Positions 26,857-35,884 of a stretch of 64,000 bases of DNA are shown one piece after another. The stretch is taken from NCBI RefSeq assembly GCF_003704105.1, contig NZ_QUOQ01000004.1:372001-436000 (forward strand), given 5' to 3'. The first letter of the stretch is position 1. Every line of letters starts with the position of its first letter. Source of the DNA: Brevundimonas lutea (lineage in GTDB: Bacteria; Pseudomonadota; Alphaproteobacteria; Caulobacterales; Caulobacteraceae). Position numbers and translations under genes: made by a program. A model generated the notes under the pieces. The model had not been told where the DNA came from and made no database searches. It saw nothing but the letters and a program-made list of their open reading frames with translations.

Positions 26857-29403
26857 TCATGCGCCCGTCACATTTCCGGCCTTCTCGGCGCCCAAATCTG
26901 GGTCGGCCGACAACGGTTGTGTCAGGCGACATCGCTGCAGCCAGGCACGGGCCGCGATCGCAATCGAGGTGAGTCGCGCCCGCTCTTCCCAAAGTTGCTC
27001 CAGGCCAACTGACCAGTCTCCGGCCGGGATTGGCGCCACATGGCCGGCGTCGGCATGGACTCGATAAGGGCCGACCGCCTCGACCACGGGCGCCAGGCCC
27101 AAGGCGGCATAGTCGAGAATTTTGAGGTCCGACTTGCCGGCGTTGAACGGGGTGTCGGCGAGCGGCGCCAGTCCGGCCTCGAAGGGCTCGCCGTCCGCCG
27201 CGACCTGACGCCCCAGCCAACGCACGAACCGCGGATAGGCGCGCTGGGACGGCGGAGGGTTGAGGACGCGCAGCCAAGGGCGAGGCTCGGTCTCCCGCTG
27301 TCCGCCCACCAGCGTCAGGGCGAAGCGGCCGGGCCGCGCGCGCTCGGCCGCGTCCAGCGCCGCGAACAGGGGCGCCAAATCGGCGTCGTGCGTCGCGGTG
27401 CCCATATAGAGCAGGCGGATCGGCCCCTCCCTGACGGAATCGGCCGGGCGTCTCGCCAGGGCGGCGCGCCACAGGCGAGCGTCGAGGCGGTTCTCGATCA
27501 CTTGGACCGTCGGAGTAAAGCCACGGTAATGGTCGGCCAGCGGTCCCGTGGCGCACCAGATCGCCCCGGCCGATCGGGCCACACGGTCCATCGCGGCCAG
27601 CCTCGGCGCGAAGGCGGCGTGGTCGGGGTGCGTCGCATCGATGAGGTGCAGGGCGTCGTCCACGTCGAAGATCAGGCTCGCCCCGGCGTCCTCGACACGG
27701 CTGAGAAGATCGTCGGCCGCCGCCACGTCCGGCAGGGCGTCCCGCTGCACGATGACGACCTCGCCCCGCGAGATCGGCGCCTCGGGAGGCGCGAAGAAGG
27801 GGTGCGCGTCCGTGTTCAGCGACAGCGGCGCCAGCAGACGCAGATAGGCGGAACTGCGCGGCCATCCGCCTGCGCCGGTTCGCGCGATGATGCGGATACG
27901 CGCGCCGCGGCGCGTCTGGCGCCCCAGCCTGTCCGATATCTCCGCGAGAACGGCCGCGAGCCACCGGTCGATATCGGCGTCCGTCTCGCCCAAGGCGCGG
28001 GGCAGGCGGCCGACCGACGGCTTGACGATGCCGTTCCAGAGATCGGCCAGACCCGGGTCGAGCAGGGCGACGTCATAGCGGTCCAGCTCGGCGTAGGCCG
28101 CCTGGCGCGATCGCTCCAGCGGCAGGATCGCGTGCGTGGGGCCCGGCGCGGGCCGCAGCGCCGAATGACCGCCGACGACCAGATTCAGGTCGACGTCGTT
28201 CTCCAGATCGGTCGTCGCACTCGACTCGTACCCCAGCCGGATCAGGGAACGCGCCACGACCTCGCCGCGCGCCTCCGCCCCAGGCGCTATGACGACAGCG
28301 ACAGACGCCGCACCGGTGGCGCCCGACGCGGTGGCGCGCAGCCAGCGCGGCTGTCGGTGCGAGGTCTCATCTCCTCGCAGTATCGTGACGAGCGAGCCTG
28401 GCCCGACGCCGCGACCATCCGTGATCGGACTGGCCGGCGGCCCCTTTGGCCAGTCGAGCAAAGAGGGCGTCGGTTGCGCTCGCCGGTCGCGTCGCCAGGC
28501 TTCATGCGTCAGACGGTTGGGGTCGTGGGCGCCGCCATCGAGATAGTCGATCAACGGATTGCGCCTCAGCGCCAGCGCCATCTCGGCGGGGGCGGCGGGA
28601 CGCGCGGCCAGCGTCTCGATACGCGCCTGGCGAAGTCGCGCGAGGGTTTCGATCAGAGGCTCGCGGTCGGCGGAGGGTGTCTCGACGGTCGCGACCTGGC
28701 CGCTCTCGCGCGTCACCACGCCGAGCGTCCGCCCGGCCATCAAAGGCGTCAGGCCCAGCACCCGCTCTACAGCATGCTCCAGCCGGCCGTCATGGACGCC
28801 GCCCTCGGGCTCGAAGGCCAGGCGCTCGGCCTCGCGGACCAACGGCTCCAGCACCGCCATGCGGATCCACATCATGGACCCGGCGAAGAACGACCAGTCG
28901 GCGGGAGCGCCGACGTCCGGCCAGAGCTGCGCGGTCAAGCCCGACAGGAGGCTCCGATTGCGGAACATGTGGCCGGACACCGGTTTCAGCAGCCGGTCCG
29001 GGCCGATCAGACCCAGGCGCGGGTCGGCAGCGAGGGCGGCCTGAATGGTCTCGGCGGCGTCCGGTGTCGCCAGCCGATCCAGCATGTGATCGCGCCACTC
29101 CCGCCCATAGCCGGAGCCGCCACCCTTGGTGTGCAGCTTGGCGATGACGTCGAAGCCGCAGTCGGCCAGGATCGGCAGGATGAAGCAGAAGGCGCCGATG
29201 TCGCGTCCGGCGTTGGGTGTGTCGATCACCGTCACGGGGCGGTTCAGGGCCCCCAGCGCGCGCCGCACCGCGTCGGCGGCCGCCGCATCTCCGGTCGCCC
29301 AGACCTCGAACCCGTTGTTGATGCGCGATACCCGCCGGATCAGGTCGAGCGCCAGATCCTCATAATGAAGATGCAGCACGAAGGCGCCGCGCACGGGCGT
29401 CAC
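26857..29403 (-). CDS. RgpF-domain plus glycosyltransferase-like surface glycan protein
   Basis: An 848-residue protein. Residues 1 to about 200 match the rhamnan synthesis F (RgpF) family: AFVLHLHYEDLALDLIRRV, TPNAGRDIGAFCFILP, IAKLHTKGG and WSFFAGSMMWIRMAVLEPL. A middle part of about 300 residues looks Rossmann-like (VAVVIAPGAEARGEVVARSL). The C-terminal part (from about 560) resembles GT-B/GT4 proteins, with IFDVDDALHLIDATHP, GPIRLLYMGTATHDADLAPLFAALD and FNAGKSDLKILDYAALGLAPVVE. It starts at GTG 29403 as GTGA overlapping the sulfotransferase gene. It is predicted to add or polymerise sugars of a surface polysaccharide. Confidence 0.78.
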   Translation of the reverse strand: MTPVRGAFVLHLHYEDLALDLIRRVSRINNGFEVWATGDAAAADAVRRALGALNRPVTVIDTPNAGRDIGAFCFILPILADCGFDVIAKLHTKGGGSGYGREWRDHMLDRLATPDAAETIQAALAADPRLGLIGPDRLLKPVSGHMFRNRSLLSGLTAQLWPDVGAPADWSFFAGSMMWIRMAVLEPLVREAERLAFEPEGGVHDGRLEHAVERVLGLTPLMAGRTLGVVTRESGQVATVETPSADREPLIETLARLRQARIETLAARPAAPAEMALALRRNPLIDYLDGGAHDPNRLTHEAWRRDRRAQPTPSLLDWPKGPPASPITDGRGVGPGSLVTILRGDETSHRQPRWLRATASGATGAASVAVVIAPGAEARGEVVARSLIRLGYESSATTDLENDVDLNLVVGGHSALRPAPGPTHAILPLERSRQAAYAELDRYDVALLDPGLADLWNGIVKPSVGRLPRALGETDADIDRWLAAVLAEISDRLGRQTRRGARIRIIARTGAGGWPRSSAYLRLLAPLSLNTDAHPFFAPPEAPISRGEVVIVQRDALPDVAAADDLLSRVEDAGASLIFDVDDALHLIDATHPDHAAFAPRLAAMDRVARSAGAIWCATGPLADHYRGFTPTVQVIENRLDARLWRAALARRPADSVREGPIRLLYMGTATHDADLAPLFAALDAAERARPGRFALTLVGGQRETEPRPWLRVLNPPPSQRAYPRFVRWLGRQVAADGEPFEAGLAPLADTPFNAGKSDLKILDYAALGLAPVVEAVGPYRVHADAGHVAPIPAGDWSVGLEQLWEERARLTSIAIAARAWLQRCRLTQPLSADPDLGAEKAGNVTGA

Positions 29404-30557
29404 GGCTTGGGCTCATCGGCCGCCATCTGGCGCACATAGAGGTCCGTCTCGAACAGCGGGCCGGGATCGTGGCCGAGCGCCGCGCCCACGGCCAGATAGT
29501 GTCGGATCGGATCGACGCCGGATGCTGCGACGTCCGGATAGCGGGATAGATACCAGTCGGAATCGAACAGGCCGCTGTCGCGCACCCGGGTCACCACCGC
29601 CTCCGGCACGGCGCCGTAGATGTCCGCAGCGGCGGCCGAACCTTCACCAGCGGCGAGCGCCTTTTCGGCCTTCTGGGCGCGCCGCTTCCAGCCGCGGGCC
29701 TTCTTGCGCGCCAAGCGGGCGTCTTCCCACAGCGCCAGCATCTCGAGACGCGCCAGAGCGGCGGCGTCGATGGTTCGTTCCGCTACCGCCACGGCCTGAT
29801 CGAACCTTTCGCGGTTCGCGACGTCGTCCCGCTCCACGAGTGCGCGCCCGGCCTCATAGACCGCGGCGAAGGGACCGTCCCCAGCCGCGTCCGCATCGAC
29901 CGCCTCGCGGCGAAGACCCGGGTCGATGAAGCGGGCCACGGACCGGACCTCCGCGCCGCTCGCAACCAGGTCGGCCAGGCGGCGTGACACCTCCACGGGT
30001 TCGCTGAGCAACGCGCCGTAGTCGATCGTCACACGCCCGTGGGCCCGCGCCGCCGCCTCGGCGGCGGCGACATGGCGCAGCCACAACGCCCGGCCGTAGG
30101 CCAGGGAGCAGCCGTCCCGCGTGTTTAAAGAACGCGCCGTCTCCTCGGGGTCGCGGATCACCACCACACAGGCGATGTCGAAGCCCTCGGTCTCCAGCGC
30201 CTGTCGCCAGATCGGCCAGAGCCGATTGATGCGCGGCTCCTTCAGAACGATGGCGTCGGCGTCGCCGAAACTGGTGCGCAGCGACGCCCTGGCCCGCTCT
30301 ACCCACCCGCGTCGCGTCTCCGGGTCGTCCATGGCGGCGTCGACATTTTCGAGATCGAACCAGCTGCTGCGGGCCTCCGCCAGCATCGCCTCGTTGGCCT
30401 GCACCGCTGACAGAGGCTCGAAATACCCCTTCGGATTGTCCGGATGCGGCGGCAGCGGATCGGACGGCGCGGTCAGTCCCAGTTCGACAAGCAGCCCCGC
30501 GACGGCCGACGTGCCGCTGCGATGCATGCCCAGGACCACAACCGCCGATCTCGCCAC
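29400..30557 (-). CDS. Sulfotransferase with C-terminal glycan-cluster module
   Basis: A 385-residue protein. The PAPS-binding loop is VVVLGMHRSGTSAVAG near the N-terminus (key HRSGTS), with VVIRDPEETARSLNTRDG as the 3'-phosphate contact. A basic coiled-coil (RKKARGWKRRAQKAEKAL) follows. The C-terminal module of about 50 residues has the pattern FDSDWYLSRYPDVAxxGxDPxxHYLxxG, better known from polysaccharide glycosyltransferases. GTG 30557 is chosen because GGGGAG lies seven bases upstream; an ATG at 30620 is in frame but unsupported. It is the first gene of a two-gene reverse unit and is divergent from the large glycosyltransferase gene. Confidence 0.8.
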   Translation of the reverse strand: MARSAVVVLGMHRSGTSAVAGLLVELGLTAPSDPLPPHPDNPKGYFEPLSAVQANEAMLAEARSSWFDLENVDAAMDDPETRRGWVERARASLRTSFGDADAIVLKEPRINRLWPIWRQALETEGFDIACVVVIRDPEETARSLNTRDGCSLAYGRALWLRHVAAAEAAARAHGRVTIDYGALLSEPVEVSRRLADLVASGAEVRSVARFIDPGLRREAVDADAAGDGPFAAVYEAGRALVERDDVANRERFDQAVAVAERTIDAAALARLEMLALWEDARLARKKARGWKRRAQKAEKALAAGEGSAAAADIYGAVPEAVVTRVRDSGLFDSDWYLSRYPDVAASGVDPIRHYLAVGAALGHDPGPLFETDLYVRQMAADEPKP

Positions 30558-30696
30558 GCCGTTCTCCCCCCGTCGCTCATCAGCCTTATCCCGCGCCCGC
30601 CCAGCGGCGCCAAGGCGCAAGGACGCTCTCGCGCGACGGTCGCGGCCTCGGCTATAGCGGAGGAGCGCCGCCGGGCGCCCGCTTCAGGAGACGCCG

Positions 30697-33600
30697 CTGT
30701 CGTCCGCTCCGCCGTCGCCCCGTCCGCTTGTCGCCCTGTCCTCGCGGGGCCTGAAATCGAACCTGGCGTTCGCCGCGCCTCGCGGCGGCAAGGGATTCGA
30801 ATGGCGTGACGCGCGTAATCTGACGGTCGAGGCGGCGGGCGATGGCCGCCACGCCTTCGCTTACCCGGGCGAGCGCCTGGAGATCGCGGTCGGGCTAAGG
30901 GGACAGGCCGATGAGCGCGGCCGGATCGTGCTCACGTTTCGCGGTCTCGACGGGGCGGAACTGGAGCAGCTGCGACTTCCGATCGCGGCCGGGGGCTGTG
31001 ACGTCACAGCGCCGGACTGGCCCAGCACCGTGCAGGTCTCCCTGGATCTCGCGGGCGCGGGACGAATCGACAAGCTCTGGCTGCGAATTGATCCGGTGTT
31101 GGTCGATCAGGCCGCGCGAGGTCATCCCGCTGCGGCCATGCCGTTCGATCCCGAACACTACGCCGCGCAGCTGGACCGGGCGGCGGACGACCCCGTGGCC
31201 CACTATCTGGCCGAGGGGGAGGCAGGCGGACTGAGCCCGCATTCCTGGTTCGACCCCACCTGGTATCGCGATACCTATATGACCCCAGGCGGTCGCGGGG
31301 GGCCGGCCCTGCTGGACTACGCCGAGCGCGCGCCGCGCGAGCCGGTCAGGCCGCATCCGCTGTTCGACGCCGAGTGGTACGCGCGCCATTACGAATGTTC
31401 GGACGGCGTCGCGCCGTTGGATGACTTTCTGTCCCGACAGGACCGCGCGGCCAGTCTGGCGGCCCTGATCGCCGCCGATGTCGGGCCGGGCGATCCCGCG
31501 CCCATCGAACGTCCGGAAGGCCTGAGGCCGCATCGGATCAGCTATCACGCGCCGCACCTGGTGGAGGACGCCACGGTCGCGACCGCCCCTCCCCGCCCAT
31601 CCGACCTTCGCATCACCGTACTGGGCCTGGCCGCTACGCCAGAGGCGGGCGAGCGGCTCAGCGCCGTCATCGCGGCCCAGACCCATGCTCCAACCGACCT
31701 GGCCATTGTCGATGTCGGCGAGGATCGCGCCGGAGCCCTGAACGCCGCGCTTGACGCGGTGACGAGCGACGCCGTGGCGTTTCTGGACAGCGACAGCGAC
31801 TGGCGTCCGGATCATCTGGCGCGGCTGGCGGGGCGGCTGCAGTCCGGTGGCGGCGATGCGGTCTTCGCTTCATGGAAGCGGATCGAGCCGAGCGGCCGTG
31901 AACGATGGCTGGGACAGCCCTACGACGCCGATGCGCACGCCCTCCAGGATATGCTGCCGCTCAGCGCCTGGCTACATCGGCCATCGTCGGTCCGGTTCGA
32001 CGGCGACGCCGGGCTGGCGATGGACTGGCGCTATGGTCGCGACCTGGCGGCGGTTCTGGGCCCGCCCGCGTGGTCCCCTGTCAGCACTCTGGAGCGACAC
32101 CAGCCGGCCGATCCCGGCCAGGATCACCGACTGGCCGAAATCAATCGCCGCCTGGACTGGTCCCCAGACGATCCCAAACAGTTGGCGCCGCCCGTCAGTC
32201 TGGTGATGGTGCTTCAGGGCCGTTTCACCCTGGCGCAGGAGACGCTGGCGGCTCTGCTGACCACGTCGGCGAGCGTCGGTTACGAGATCGTTCTCGTCGA
32301 CAACGGCGTAACCGAGCGGGATCTGCCATTGGTTATCGACTGGACCAGACGGTTCGACCCAGTGCGGCTGGTGCGGGCGCCTCAACCGATTCGGGCCGCT
32401 GTCGGCGCCAATCTCGGGGCGCTTGCGGCCCATGGCGAGGTTCTGGTCTTCGTCGCGCCGGGCCTTCGGCCGCGCCCCGGCTGGCTGGAGCCGCTGGTCG
32501 AAGCCCTGGATGGACACTCCAGCGTGCAGCCTGTGCTGCTGTCACCCGATGGCCTGGAGCGTTCGCGCGGACTGGCCTCCGACGCTGGCGTCGTCGTCGC
32601 CTCCACGGAAGAGGTGATCGCCACACGCGCGACCGATTTCCGCGCCGTTAAAGGGTTCGACGCGCTTCTGACGGACGGTCCGATGGCGGCCGATCTGACC
32701 CTGCGATTGACCGCGCACACCGACCGCGGCTTCGACCTGGTCGAGGCGTCGGTCGCCGAGGTCGCCAGCGAGCGCGCATTGTCTCTCGCCGTCAATGTCG
32801 AGGCGGAGAGCCGGTTCAGCGCGCGATGGGGTGAACTCACGCCGGCTGTCTCGCGCGTGCCGTTCCGCATAGGATTCGGCGAGGCGGCACGGGATTCATC
32901 GCCCCTCAAGATCGCGCTCAAGGTCTGTTTCGCCAACGAACCCGAGGCCAATTCCGGAGACTGGCATTTCGCCCGCTCCCTGGCCGAGGCCCTCCGCGCG
33001 GAGACGTGTCGGGTGCGGATCGACGGAGCCCTGGACTGGTATGGCTCCCCCGAGATCGACGACGTCGTCCTGATGCTGAGGGGACGATGGCGTTATCGGC
33101 CGTCCCCGAGGCATCTGAACCTGATGTGGCTGATCAGCCATCCGGACGCCGTGCGACCGCGCGAGGTTCTGGGCTACGATCACGTCTTCGCCGCATCGGC
33201 GCCCTTGGCCGAACGACTTGCGGCGGGAGTGGCGCGGTTCGATCCGTCGGACCAGGCGCGTGTGTCGCCCCTGCTCCAATGCACGGACCCGGCGCTGTTT
33301 CATCCGCCCGAGACGGACCCTCCGTCGCGCGGCGTGGTCTTCGTGGCGAACTCCCGGGGGGTCGAGCGCCGCATCGCCCATCAGGCCGTCGAGGAGCGTC
33401 TCCCCGTCGAAATCCATGGCCGCCAGTGGGACCGGTTCGCAGCGAACGCCCTGGTTCGCGGCCCGGGTATGGCCAACGCCGAGGTCGCCGACCTGTACCG
33501 TCGCTCAGTCGTGTTGAACGATCACTGGGCCGACATGCGGGCGAACGGCATCCTGTCCAACCGCCTGTTCGACGCCGCTGCCTGTGGAGCGCCGGTGATC

Positions 33601-33855
33601 TCCGATGATGTCGCAGGCCTGGATGAAACCTTCCAGGGACTGGTCGACACCTGGCGGTCCAGACAGGCGCTCGCCCCGCTGGTTCACGCCGCGGTGACGG
33701 AGGATGCCGAGGCGCGCGCCCGACGTCGCGCCCTTGCCCAAGAAGTGATGGCGGTCCATTCCTTCGCCGCCCGGGCGCGCGAGATCGTCGCCGTCGCCCG
33801 GCGCGAGCTGGCCCGACTGGCCGCAGAACCGAACCGGCGCGAGCGCGCTGACTGA
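30697..33855 (+). CDS. Three-module surface glycan glycosyltransferase, probable CTG start
   Basis: A long frame open from the stop at 30655. No ATG, GTG or TTG occurs before GTG 30928, but coding-like sequence extends to about 30697. There CTG follows AGGAG by six bases, giving 1,052 residues. In order: a beta-rich N-terminal region; two copies of the FDxxWYxxxY...DPxxHYLxEG module (about residues 145-225); a GT2-like domain (LRITVLGLAA..., FLDSDSDWRPDHL); a second GT-A fold (PVSLVMVLQGRFTLAQETL); and a C-terminal CgeB-like GT-B domain (VVFVANSRGVERR, ADMRANGILSNRLFDAAACGAPVISDD). It probably assembles a surface polysaccharide. If the CTG start is wrong, GTG 30928 would give 975 residues. 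Confidence 0.75.
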   Translation: MSSAPPSPRPLVALSSRGLKSNLAFAAPRGGKGFEWRDARNLTVEAAGDGRHAFAYPGERLEIAVGLRGQADERGRIVLTFRGLDGAELEQLRLPIAAGGCDVTAPDWPSTVQVSLDLAGAGRIDKLWLRIDPVLVDQAARGHPAAAMPFDPEHYAAQLDRAADDPVAHYLAEGEAGGLSPHSWFDPTWYRDTYMTPGGRGGPALLDYAERAPREPVRPHPLFDAEWYARHYECSDGVAPLDDFLSRQDRAASLAALIAADVGPGDPAPIERPEGLRPHRISYHAPHLVEDATVATAPPRPSDLRITVLGLAATPEAGERLSAVIAAQTHAPTDLAIVDVGEDRAGALNAALDAVTSDAVAFLDSDSDWRPDHLARLAGRLQSGGGDAVFASWKRIEPSGRERWLGQPYDADAHALQDMLPLSAWLHRPSSVRFDGDAGLAMDWRYGRDLAAVLGPPAWSPVSTLERHQPADPGQDHRLAEINRRLDWSPDDPKQLAPPVSLVMVLQGRFTLAQETLAALLTTSASVGYEIVLVDNGVTERDLPLVIDWTRRFDPVRLVRAPQPIRAAVGANLGALAAHGEVLVFVAPGLRPRPGWLEPLVEALDGHSSVQPVLLSPDGLERSRGLASDAGVVVASTEEVIATRATDFRAVKGFDALLTDGPMAADLTLRLTAHTDRGFDLVEASVAEVASERALSLAVNVEAESRFSARWGELTPAVSRVPFRIGFGEAARDSSPLKIALKVCFANEPEANSGDWHFARSLAEALRAETCRVRIDGALDWYGSPEIDDVVLMLRGRWRYRPSPRHLNLMWLISHPDAVRPREVLGYDHVFAASAPLAERLAAGVARFDPSDQARVSPLLQCTDPALFHPPETDPPSRGVVFVANSRGVERRIAHQAVEERLPVEIHGRQWDRFAANALVRGPGMANAEVADLYRRSVVLNDHWADMRANGILSNRLFDAAACGAPVISDDVAGLDETFQGLVDTWRSRQALAPLVHAAVTEDAEARARRRALAQEVMAVHSFAARAREIVAVARRELARLAAEPNRRERAD

Positions 33856-33883
33856 TCAAGATAAAGCCCGAAAGGCTCGCCTC

Positions 33884-35857
33884 ATGACCTTGACCTGCCG
33901 CGCCGCCCTTCTCGCCACCGCCCTGCTGGCGTCCGGTCTCGCCGCTTGCGCCACCGCGCCGGGCGGGCCTGTGCTGTCGGGTGACATGCCGCCGCCGCCC
34001 GCCGCGACCGCCGCAGTCGACTATGTGCGCGACGTCCACTCCTACGCCCGGCCCGAGGTGGCGCGGGTGACCCATGTCGATCTGGACCTGGCGGCCGATT
34101 TCCAGCGCAACGTCCTGTCGGGCACGGCGACCCTGGACGTCTCGGCCGAGCCGGGCGCGCAGGAGATCATCCTTGACGTTCGCGACCTCGACATCAGCCG
34201 GGTGCGCGACGCCGCCACGGGGAGCGACCTGCGTTTCACGGTCGGCGAGGAGCAAGCCTTCATCGGTCGTCCCCTGACCATCCAGCTGCCGAACGGGGCT
34301 GCGGGCGGGACCGGCAAGATCTCCATCGACTATGCGACGCGGCCGAATGCGGCGGCCCTGCAGTGGTTGACCCCTGCCCAGACAGCGGGCGGCGAGCTGC
34401 CCTACCTGTTCAGCCAGGGCCAGGCCATCCTGACGCGCACCTGGATCCCCACCCAGGACAGCCCCGGCATCCGCCAGACCTACACGGCCCGGATCACCGC
34501 CCCGGCCGAGCTGACCGCCGTCATGAGCGCCGAGATGCTGACGCCACAGGGCGAGGCCGTGTCTGGCGATGCAAGCCGCAAGGCCTGGCGTTTCCGCATG
34601 ACCAATCCGATCCCGCCCTATCTGATCGCCATCGGGGTCGGCGATCTGGAGTTTGCCTCGCTGGGACCGCGCACGGGCGTCTGGACCGAGCCGTCGGAAC
34701 TGGCCGCCGCCCGCGCCGAATTCCCCGAAGTCGAGGCCATGGTTGAGGCGGCCGAGGGGCTGTACGGCCCCTATCTGTGGGGCCGCTACGACCTGCTGGT
34801 ACTGCCGCCCAGCTTTCCGTTCGGTGGTATGGAGAACCCCCGCCTTACCTTCGCCACGCCGACGATCATCGCCGGCGACCGGTCGCTGGTCAGTCTGGTC
34901 GCGCACGAATTGGCCCACAGCTGGTCGGGCAATCTGGTGACCAACGCCACCTGGGCCGACTTCTGGCTCAACGAGGGGTTCACCTCCTATTTCGAGAACC
35001 GGATCATGGAGGCTGTCTATGACCGTGACCGGGCGGTTCAGGAGCAGGTCCTGGCCTGGGATGGCTTGCAGGCCGAGTTGGCTGAACTGCCGGCCGCCGA
35101 TCAGAGGCTTCATCTCGACCTCGCTGGCCGCGACCCTGACGAGGGCATGTCGACCATCGCCTACGACAAGGGCGCCGCCCTGCTGCGCACCATCGAGCGA
35201 ATCGTCGGTCGCGAGCGCTTCGACGCCTGGATGCGCGGCTATTTCGAACGCAACGCCTTCCGGCCGATGACCACCGAGCGGTTCCTCGAAGACATCCGGA
35301 CCCACCTTATCGCCGGTGACACCCGGCTAGAACAGCAGCTGATGCTGGACCAGTGGATCTACCAGCCCGGGATGCCCTCGAACTTCCAGCCGCCGGTGTC
35401 GGACGCCTTTGCCAACGTTGATCAGGCTGCCTTGGCCTTTGCGAGCGGCGGACCGGCTTCCGCCATTCCGTGGAGCGGCTGGACGACCCAGCAGCGTCAG
35501 CGGTTCCTCGGCTGGCGGCCCGAGGGCCAGGCCGACAACAGTGGCTGGCTGTCGCAGGGGCAGCTGGCCGATCTGGACGGAACGTTGGGGCTGTCAGACG
35601 CCGGCAACTCCGAGGTCGAATACGCGTGGTTCCAGGTCGCCGTCGCCCACCGCTACGAGCCGGCGGTTCCGGCTATCGAGGCCTTCCTGAAAAATCAGGG
35701 CCGCCGCAAGTTCGTCTTGCCGCTGTTCCAGAGCCTCTGGGCTCAGGGCGACTGGGGTCGGCCGATCGCTACGCGCGTGTATGCCGAGGCCCGCCCGGGT
35801 TATCACTCGGTCACGGCGAATTCGGTCGATGAAGTTGTCGGATGGACCGGCCGCTGA
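33884..35857 (+). CDS. M1-family metallopeptidase lipoprotein
   Basis: A 657-residue zinc peptidase. The signal peptide ends in lipobox LAAC (Cys22), so it is predicted to be lipid-anchored. The substrate-recognition GGMENPRLTFA and zinc motif HELAHSWSGNL with the downstream Glu in LNEGFTSYFE are intact, as is an AYDKGAALL segment. The C-terminal helical part fits the leukotriene-A4-hydrolase-type domain. It probably trims peptides in the periplasm or at the outer membrane. There are 28 bases to the upstream glycosyltransferase gene, so readthrough is possible. Confidence 0.92.
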   Translation: MTLTCRAALLATALLASGLAACATAPGGPVLSGDMPPPPAATAAVDYVRDVHSYARPEVARVTHVDLDLAADFQRNVLSGTATLDVSAEPGAQEIILDVRDLDISRVRDAATGSDLRFTVGEEQAFIGRPLTIQLPNGAAGGTGKISIDYATRPNAAALQWLTPAQTAGGELPYLFSQGQAILTRTWIPTQDSPGIRQTYTARITAPAELTAVMSAEMLTPQGEAVSGDASRKAWRFRMTNPIPPYLIAIGVGDLEFASLGPRTGVWTEPSELAAARAEFPEVEAMVEAAEGLYGPYLWGRYDLLVLPPSFPFGGMENPRLTFATPTIIAGDRSLVSLVAHELAHSWSGNLVTNATWADFWLNEGFTSYFENRIMEAVYDRDRAVQEQVLAWDGLQAELAELPAADQRLHLDLAGRDPDEGMSTIAYDKGAALLRTIERIVGRERFDAWMRGYFERNAFRPMTTERFLEDIRTHLIAGDTRLEQQLMLDQWIYQPGMPSNFQPPVSDAFANVDQAALAFASGGPASAIPWSGWTTQQRQRFLGWRPEGQADNSGWLSQGQLADLDGTLGLSDAGNSEVEYAWFQVAVAHRYEPAVPAIEAFLKNQGRRKFVLPLFQSLWAQGDWGRPIATRVYAEARPGYHSVTANSVDEVVGWTGR

Positions 35858-35884
35858 ACGCGCCGGCCTGATTTGCCAGGACCG

